Shown: piece after piece, positions 36,418 to 41,499 of the stretch
Numbering within the stretch: the first letter of the stretch is position 1
Layout: each line of letters starts with the position of its first letter
Assembly (NCBI GenBank): GCA_947460825.1
Contig: CANHHA010000024.1
Span: forward strand, 1-41,499
Source: Flavobacteriales bacterium
GTDB taxonomy: Bacteria; Bacteroidota; Bacteroidia; Flavobacteriales_D; Crocinitomicaceae
Direction: 5' to 3'
Length of the DNA stretch: 41,499 nt
Position numbers and translations under genes: made by a program
Notes under the pieces: model-generated
Told to the model about the DNA's origin: nothing
The model's input: only the letters and a program-made list of their open reading frames with translations
The model's database searches: none

Positions 36418-36858
36418 ATGACGGAGAACCAAGATAAGCAAGCAAGGTATGACCGAGCCTATTTGCGCCTTGCGCAAACCTGGGCGATGTTGTCTCATTG
36501 TACTCGTAAAAAGGTTGGGGCAATTATAGTAAAAGACCGAATGATTATTTCAGACGGGTATAATGGTACGCCTTCAGGATTTCCTAATTCTTGCGAAAAC
36601 GAACTCGGCGAAACTCAGTGGTATGTATTACACGCAGAGGCCAATGCAATCCTTAAAGTCGCTAAATCAACTAACAATACAGAGGGATCAACCCTGTATT
36701 TAACGCATTCTCCGTGCAAGGATTGCAGTAAGTTAATTCTTCAGTCTGGCATCAAGCGTTTAGTATATATGGAGGCCTATAAAGACACCAGTGGATTAAC
36801 TTTTTTACAAAGTGCCGGCGTACAAATTATTCAAATTAAAACCATCGAACATGTCTGA
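36418..36858 (+). CDS. dCMP deaminase family protein (ComEB-like)
   Basis: This 146-residue zinc-dependent deaminase has the motif LHAEANAI (His72, Glu74) and SPCKDCSK (Cys100, Cys103), the zinc ligands and proton-shuttle glutamate of the cytidine/deoxycytidylate deaminase fold. Upstream GYNGTPSGFPNSCE is typical of dCMP deaminases. The likely reaction is dCMP to dUMP, feeding thymidylate synthesis. It has its own promoter, and its last 8 bases overlap the S41 protease start. Confidence 0.93.
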   Translation: MTENQDKQARYDRAYLRLAQTWAMLSHCTRKKVGAIIVKDRMIISDGYNGTPSGFPNSCENELGETQWYVLHAEANAILKVAKSTNNTEGSTLYLTHSPCKDCSKLILQSGIKRLVYMEAYKDTSGLTFLQSAGVQIIQIKTIEHV

Positions 36859-38407
36859 TAACAACCGATTTTTATATCCAATAATTGCTTCTGTTTTAGT
36901 GGTTGTTGGTTTCAGCTTGGGGTATATCTTACATCCAAAGGTGGATTCAAAACGCGCATCCAAATTCGAGGAGGTACTAGAAGCACTGGATGATAAATAT
37001 GTTGATTCCATTGATAAAAACAAGATTTTTGACAACGCAATAAATGATATGTTGCACAAACTTGACCCGCATTCTCGATATATTTCGGCTAGGGATTTAA
37101 AAGAGGAGCAAGAATCGATGGAAGGGAGTTTTGGCGGAATAGGGGTGCGATTTCAACTGATTAAAGACACCATCTGTGTAATCAAAGCCATACCCAATGC
37201 TCCTGCTTTTTTTTCGGGGATGAGAAGTGGAGATCAGATTATTGCCATTAACGGCAAGCCCTTTACTGGTAAAAAAATAAACACCGACAAGGTAATGTTA
37301 GCACTGCGGGGCGATGTCGGTACGGATGTGGAAGTAACCGTACTTAGAAATCGAATAAAAAAACACATCAGCATTAATCGGGGAGAAATCCCTTTAGAAA
37401 CAGTGTCGACATCCTTCATGCTAAACCAAAACACAGGGTTTTTACGCATTGATCAGTTTTCTGTCCCTACCTATGACGAATTTATGGTAGCCGCCGAAAC
37501 CTTGTTAAGCCAAGGAATGAAAAAATTAGTGCTTGATTTGCGAGGAAATCCAGGTGGTGTAATGGAATCAGCGATTCGGATTGCTGATGAGTTTTTACCC
37601 AAAGGCGACGTTATTTTATCAACGAAGAGTAAAAACCAATCCGCTGAGGTTGCAAGAGCCGAGTCTGGAGGAAGGTTAGAAAACGTTCGTTTAGTAGTAT
37701 TAATTGATGAAAATTCTGCTTCAGCTGCAGAGATTTTAGCAGGCGCTTTACAAGACAATGATCGTGGGGTGTTAATTGGCCGTAGAACCTATGGTAAAGG
37801 ATTGGTTCAACAAGATCAAATATTAAGAGATGGAAGCAGTGTTCGAATGACGGTTTCAAGATACTACATGCCTTCAGGTAGGTCTATACAACGGTCTTAC
37901 TCCGGAGATTATGATGCCTACATGCGTGATGAGGCACGTTATCTTAAAGGGGAGTTATTCAGCAAGGATTCAATGTATTTGGATAAATCGAAGGCGTATA
38001 AAACAAAAAATGGCCGCAAGGTTTTTGGGGGAGGAGGGGTTATTCCCGATGAATTCGTTCCCTTAGATACTGCGGGATCTTCCTTTTATTTAACCGCACT
38101 TAATGTAAATCAAGTGTTTAGCGCGTATGTGTTTAAGTCACTCCAATTTAATCGAGGTAAATGGAAAACCGCTTGTAGTTTGGGCGCCTATGTCTTTACT
38201 TCTGCCGACCTTGAAGCATTTACTGGTTTCGCTTATAAAACTTACAAGATTAGTGGGTATGAGTTGCTTTCTAAACCTGCACGCGCACGCACAACCCAGC
38301 AGTTGAAAGTAGAGTTTGCGAGACAATTATGGGATGAAACGGGGGTATATCAAGTGAATGTACTAGAAGATAAAGAACTACAGCTCGCCTTGCGTAAATT
38401 GAATTAA
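36851..38407 (+). CDS. S41 C-terminal processing protease (CtpA-like)
   Basis: This is a 518-residue protein from the ATG at 36851; a GTG at 36812 would place extra residues inside the deaminase gene and spoil the membrane anchor. One N-terminal helix (about residues 9-27) anchors it with the rest in the periplasm. A PDZ domain (about 90-170, GSFGGIGVRF, MRSGDQIIAINGKP) and the S41 domain follow, with DLRGNPGGVM and the catalytic pair Ser291 (DENSASAAEILAGALQD) and Lys316 (TYGKGLVQ). It cleaves proteins near their C-terminus. About 120 residues after the catalytic core (from about 400) are not explained by the core domains. Its end lies 9 bases from the convergent transporter gene. Confidence 0.94.
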   Translation: MSDNNRFLYPIIASVLVVVGFSLGYILHPKVDSKRASKFEEVLEALDDKYVDSIDKNKIFDNAINDMLHKLDPHSRYISARDLKEEQESMEGSFGGIGVRFQLIKDTICVIKAIPNAPAFFSGMRSGDQIIAINGKPFTGKKINTDKVMLALRGDVGTDVEVTVLRNRIKKHISINRGEIPLETVSTSFMLNQNTGFLRIDQFSVPTYDEFMVAAETLLSQGMKKLVLDLRGNPGGVMESAIRIADEFLPKGDVILSTKSKNQSAEVARAESGGRLENVRLVVLIDENSASAAEILAGALQDNDRGVLIGRRTYGKGLVQQDQILRDGSSVRMTVSRYYMPSGRSIQRSYSGDYDAYMRDEARYLKGELFSKDSMYLDKSKAYKTKNGRKVFGGGGVIPDEFVPLDTAGSSFYLTALNVNQVFSAYVFKSLQFNRGKWKTACSLGAYVFTSADLEAFTGFAYKTYKISGYELLSKPARARTTQQLKVEFARQLWDETGVYQVNVLEDKELQLALRKLN

Positions 38408-38416
38408 TCAGAGGGC

Positions 38417-41023
38417 TTATTCGATTTGGATTTTCTCTGTGTCGTAGTCTTCTTCTTCGTTAAATATTTCGAAATAAGGTTCTTCGAATGACTTGGACAT
38501 AATCCGTTTTTGTAGCGAAAGCAAAAGCGATGGAAGGATGATTAAGTTGGTCACCATACCAACCAAAATCGTTATAGACACTAATAATCCAAGCGCTTTA
38601 GTTCCACCAAATTGAGAAAAAACAAACATTATAAATCCAAAGAATAAAATTACCGAAGTATAGAAAATCCCAAGACCTGTTTCTCTTAATGAAGTTAATA
38701 TGGCATAATTCATGTCATGGGCATTGGCCTTTAATTCCTGTCGGTATTTTGCTAAAAAGAGGATTGCGTTATCCACCGTAATACCGAGTGCAATTCCAAA
38801 AACCAATAAGGTGGATGGTTTTAATGGGATGTTAAAATACCCCATTAACCCGGCTGTTAGCAACAAAGGAATAATGTTTGGAATCATAGAAACGACAATG
38901 ATTTTAAAAGAACGAAACAGCAATGCCATGAGCAATGCTATGGAAAGCACAGCGAACAATAAGCTTTGCAAAAGATTAATAAAAAGGTACTTTGTCCCCT
39001 CTGAAACCACAACCGAAATCCCAGTGAAAGTAACGTCGTAATACTGATTGTCAATGGCTTTTCTGAGTCTTTTAATGGAGGACTTTTTTGTTCTGTACTT
39101 ATAAAGTTTATCAGGGTCAACATCAAACGCATATTGTAGGGCTTCGTCTCCATCGGCGACCGAACGTATCACATCATTAGCAATCGCAGGGTAGGCAACC
39201 AGTGAATCAAAACAGGTGTGCTCGCCTCTTTCATATTTTTTGAAAAGCCGTTCCCATTCTTTTCGTTCTGGATTCATCAAGGCATCCACCTCAAGTTTCA
39301 ATGTGTCAACCTTTTGCGCGACACGATATGACCCAAGGTCTTTCATTTGGGTACGTATGCGCAAGGTAGTATTTGCCGTGTCTACCAAATCTTTCAACGA
39401 AAGATTCCCATTGTTTACATTATTGAAGTCAAATTTCTCGAAATATGTTTTCAGTTTTAACATATCTCGTGTCTTGATTATCTTATAATATGCTGGGTTA
39501 CCCTGATGATACGACATATTAATGACTTTTAGAAAGTCGAGGTAGGTAAGGCTTTTAGAAAACAAGGTGTCTTTCTCAAACAATTGCTGAACTTCTTCAA
39601 CGCGTGTCATGGTCGTTTCATTAAAAAGCTTCCCCGGTTCTTTGTAGTTTACTGTGATTTCAAATGGAATAGATCCCCCAAAGTTTCGTTCGATAAATTT
39701 TAAATCGCGCGAAATTTGATCATTCTCTGGAATGTCTCCCGTAACATTTCCCGTGGCCGTAATTTTAGTCATGCCATAGATTCCTACAAACAATATCACT
39801 ATGGATAACACATAAACAACGGGTCTATATCGGGTAATAATAAGAATAATATATTCAATAAATCCTTGAGAATAAACCCGAGACAAGTGCCTTAAATGGC
39901 GTTCCTTTGGCGGCGCACTATAACTAGCAAGAATTGGAACTATGCACAAAGAAAGAAAGAACACCACCATAATGTTTAAACTGGAAATCACACCAAATTC
40001 AGCCAGACGATCACTGCTGGTAAACGTTACAAATCCTACAGCAGTAGTTAAATTGGTTAAAAAGGTTACTGGACCAATGCGCCGAATCATAATAAACAAG
40101 GCTTTGGTCTTGTTGCCCATCCGTTTGAATTCCTGATGGTATCTGGTGACAATAAACACACAATTTGGTACGCCAATTACAATTAACAATGGCGGAATCA
40201 ACGCCATCATTATCGTTAGTGAATAGTTAAATAATGCAATGGTTCCTAAGGCCCAAACCACCGATACAAAAACCACCAGGTTGCATTGTATAACAATTCG
40301 AAACGACCTGAAAAACATATATAATAGTAGGGATGAAGCCAAAACGGAAAGCCCAAGGAACAGGAACATTTCATTTAGAATTCGTTTTGCTACGGTAACT
40401 CGGATGTGAGGCAATCCTGAAAAGTGAAATTTTCCGAGGGAGGGTTCGTATTGTTTAGTGAGCTCTTCAATGTGAAAAACCACCTTTGATTTAACTTTAT
40501 CCTCTAGTACTTTCTCGTTTAACCCGATTAGCATTAAAGAAACCCCACTCGAATCATTATACAAAACATTTTTATACGCCGGATTTCTCTTTATTATGGT
40601 GCGTATAGAATCAATGGATTTTTCTTTGAATGTGGTATCATAGAAAATCCGATGTATTACAAATTTTTGTTCCGCCGTGTCATTTACGATATTAAACAAG
40701 GTGGCCTCTGAAATAACGGTCTCCACACCGGGCTGTGCGAGAATTTTATCTCCGAGTTCCTTCCATGCTTTGAATTTCTTTTCTGAATAAAGGTCTTTGG
40801 AGGAAATGGCCATTACTAGCGTCGCCCCATCTTCCCCAAATTGTTCCTTGAACTTAACATAGTTCCTTTGTGTGGGGTGGTCTTTTGGCAGGAGAATCCC
40901 GTAACGATTATCTACACGCAAATCAGTTACTACAAAATATCCAAAAAACAAGGTCAATAGAAAGATGATGGTTAGGATATATAACCGATTTCTTAAAATG
41001 ATACTTGCTATTCTACTCCACAT
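38417..41023 (-). CDS. RND-superfamily MMPL-type membrane transporter
   Basis: This 868-residue protein shows the duplicated RND layout: one helix, a large periplasmic loop, five helices, then the same again. The first helix is at about residues 12-33, the first helix cluster at about 215-370, and the second at about 680-840. The second half has GITVDNAILFLAKYRQE, with the expected Asp in its fourth helix. In the first half the equivalent place reads VIGVPNCVFIVTRYHQE, with no Asp. MMPL-type proteins move lipids, hopanoids or other hydrophobic compounds with proton motive force. The substrate is not readable. The acidic C-terminal tail is rich in Glu and Asp. No membrane-fusion or TolC partner is adjacent. 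Confidence 0.85.
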   Translation of the reverse strand: MWSRIASIILRNRLYILTIIFLLTLFFGYFVVTDLRVDNRYGILLPKDHPTQRNYVKFKEQFGEDGATLVMAISSKDLYSEKKFKAWKELGDKILAQPGVETVISEATLFNIVNDTAEQKFVIHRIFYDTTFKEKSIDSIRTIIKRNPAYKNVLYNDSSGVSLMLIGLNEKVLEDKVKSKVVFHIEELTKQYEPSLGKFHFSGLPHIRVTVAKRILNEMFLFLGLSVLASSLLLYMFFRSFRIVIQCNLVVFVSVVWALGTIALFNYSLTIMMALIPPLLIVIGVPNCVFIVTRYHQEFKRMGNKTKALFIMIRRIGPVTFLTNLTTAVGFVTFTSSDRLAEFGVISSLNIMVVFFLSLCIVPILASYSAPPKERHLRHLSRVYSQGFIEYIILIITRYRPVVYVLSIVILFVGIYGMTKITATGNVTGDIPENDQISRDLKFIERNFGGSIPFEITVNYKEPGKLFNETTMTRVEEVQQLFEKDTLFSKSLTYLDFLKVINMSYHQGNPAYYKIIKTRDMLKLKTYFEKFDFNNVNNGNLSLKDLVDTANTTLRIRTQMKDLGSYRVAQKVDTLKLEVDALMNPERKEWERLFKKYERGEHTCFDSLVAYPAIANDVIRSVADGDEALQYAFDVDPDKLYKYRTKKSSIKRLRKAIDNQYYDVTFTGISVVVSEGTKYLFINLLQSLLFAVLSIALLMALLFRSFKIIVVSMIPNIIPLLLTAGLMGYFNIPLKPSTLLVFGIALGITVDNAILFLAKYRQELKANAHDMNYAILTSLRETGLGIFYTSVILFFGFIMFVFSQFGGTKALGLLVSITILVGMVTNLIILPSLLLSLQKRIMSKSFEEPYFEIFNEEEDYDTEKIQIE

Positions 41024-41049
41024 ATGTTTTGTTTACCTTAAAAAACAAA

Positions 41050-41057
41050 CAAAGTTA
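41050..41057 (-). promoter_or_regulatory. Bacteroidota -7 box (TAACTTTG) for the transporter gene
   Basis: On the minus strand TAACTTTG exactly matches TAnnTTTG and ends 26 bases before the ATG at 41023. A -33 TTTG at standard spacing is not evident. Confidence 0.5.
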
Positions 41058-41133
41058 CAAATTTCAACGGGTTCGTTAAGTTAGATTGTGAAAACCGCGG
41101 TAAAAACGGGGGTTATTTAATTGGAATAAATAG

Positions 41134-41162
41134 AAAACCCTAACCTTGAAGTTAGGGCTTTG
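41134..41162 (-). terminator. Second copy of the tRNA-Leu terminator hairpin
   Basis: On the minus strand the stem CCCTAAC/GTTAGGG with loop TTCAAG is followed by TTTTC. It resembles the terminator at 41331-41360 but with the loop sequence inverted. It is flanked on the right by the same 15 bases as the functional copy. Confidence 0.65.
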
Positions 41163-41204
41163 TACTCGAGGCGACCCCGAAACTTCGGGGCTGAACCCTC
41201 GCAG
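41159..41204 (-). pseudogene. Decayed 3' fragment of a tRNA-Leu
   Basis: The 15-base stretch TTTGTACTCGAGGCG (41159-41173, plus-strand reading) is identical to the end of the intact tRNA-Leu and its flank at 41358-41372, 199 bases away in the same orientation. Beyond it, CTGAACCCTCGC resembles the T-arm of the tRNA (CTTGAACCCGC), after an insertion that forms a small CCCCGAA/TTCGGGG hairpin. No anticodon arm or 5' half is present, so it cannot be a working tRNA. Confidence 0.5.
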
Positions 41205-41330
41205 TTTTTGTTTGATAATCAGTTGAAAACACCCTAGATTATTCCAAATGAAAAACCCCAAAAGAATAAATCCCTGGGGCTTAACGTTCTCGTGAAAGGT
41301 GGAAGCCAATTCACAAGGTTTTCCAAAAAC

Positions 41331-41360
41331 AAAAAACCCTAACTTCAACGTCAGGGTTTT
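41331..41360 (-). terminator. Rho-independent terminator of the tRNA-Gly/tRNA-Leu unit
   Basis: On the minus strand AAAACCCTGAC pairs with GTTAGGGTTTT (11 base pairs with one G-U), the loop is about 8 bases, and a T run follows. It begins 2 bases after the tRNA-Leu 3' end. Confidence 0.85.
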
Positions 41361-41361
41361 G

Positions 41362-41444
41362 TACTCGAGGCGGGACTTGAACCCGCACGGGCTAATGCCC
41401 ACAGGATTTTAAGTCCGGCGTGTCTACCATTCCACCACTCGAGC
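41362..41444 (-). tRNA. tRNA-Leu (anticodon UAA)
   Basis: The 83-base minus-strand sequence folds as a class II tRNA. The acceptor arms are GCTCGAG and CTCGAGT (first pair G-U). The D-arm region is TGGTGGAATGGTAGACA, the anticodon loop is CTTAAAA, the variable arm is long (GTGGGCATTAGCCCGT), and the T-arm is GCGGGTTCAAGTCCCGC. The anticodon stem has one C-U mismatch at its second pair from the outside. CCA is not encoded. Confidence 0.93.
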
Positions 41445-41451
41445 AATCCTG

Positions 41452-41499
<48 letters not shown>

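Larger units (their letters stand above)
41024..41361. other. Intergenic region with duplicated terminators and a tRNA-Leu fragment
   Basis: This 338-base region has no supportable protein gene. It holds the transporter promoter at its left end, a terminator hairpin (41134-41162), a 3' fragment of a tRNA-Leu (41159-41204) and the terminator of the intact tRNA-Leu (41331-41360). A weak hairpin with CCCC/GGGG arms at about 41256-41279 also lies inside; on the minus strand it is followed by a T run. Confidence 0.6.

Noticed and set aside
36812..36850. GTG start for the S41 protease
   Set aside because: It would put 13 additional polar residues before the membrane anchor and overlap the deaminase gene by 47 bases; the ATG at 36851 fits better.

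Overview
The window looks like a chromosome segment of a Bacteroidota bacterium, most likely of the order Flavobacteriales. The evidence is a giant SprB-type repeat adhesin ending in a type B type-IX-secretion sorting domain, Bacteroidota-style promoter boxes (TAnnTTTG) a short distance before several start codons, a short SSB of flavobacterial type, a bacilliredoxin, and an NrdA ending in CEMCSG. The family placement (for example Crocinitomicaceae) is only a guess.

Layout. (1) 1-11658, plus strand: the 3' part of a giant surface adhesin gene, open at the left edge. It has about 42 SprB repeats, two PKD-like domains and a sorting domain. (2) 11688-12451, plus: a two-gene thiol-redox unit, a bacilliredoxin and an ArsC/Spx-like protein. 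(3) 12438-14692, minus: an enoyl-CoA hydratase and a polysaccharide flippase. (4) 14885-15935, plus: three tandem single-strand DNA-binding proteins without acidic tails, closed by a strong terminator. (5) 15976-30699, minus: a very tightly packed 12-gene string. In transcription order it is purH, mreB, mreC, mreD, mrdA (PBP2), rodA, a class A penicillin-binding protein, scoA, scoB, cysQ and two outer-membrane beta-barrel proteins resembling RemB/Wzi. (6) 30911-34257, minus: nrdB-nrdA, a class Ia ribonucleotide reductase with its own terminator. (7) 34656-38407, plus: comF-like phosphoribosyltransferase, a DAO-family flavoprotein, a dCMP-deaminase-family enzyme and an S41 C-terminal protease. 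(8) 38417-41023, minus: an RND/MMPL-family membrane transporter. (9) 41024-41499, minus: a duplicated terminator region with a broken tRNA-Leu 3' fragment, then an intact tRNA-Leu(UAA) and a tRNA-Gly(GCC) cut by the right edge.

How the genes fit together. The central operon couples lateral cell-wall growth (MreBCD, PBP2, RodA, PBP1A) to outer-membrane proteins and some metabolic enzymes. The adhesin and the RemB-like proteins point to T9SS-dependent surface or gliding functions. NrdAB, the dCMP deaminase and PurH supply nucleotides; the SSBs act on single-stranded DNA. Most of the window is housekeeping. I see no CRISPR array, transposase, phage gene, defence island or rRNA. The least ordinary parts are the adhesin's higher-order repeat architecture, the tail-less SSB triplet, the mixed composition of the long operon, and the tRNA-Leu remnant.
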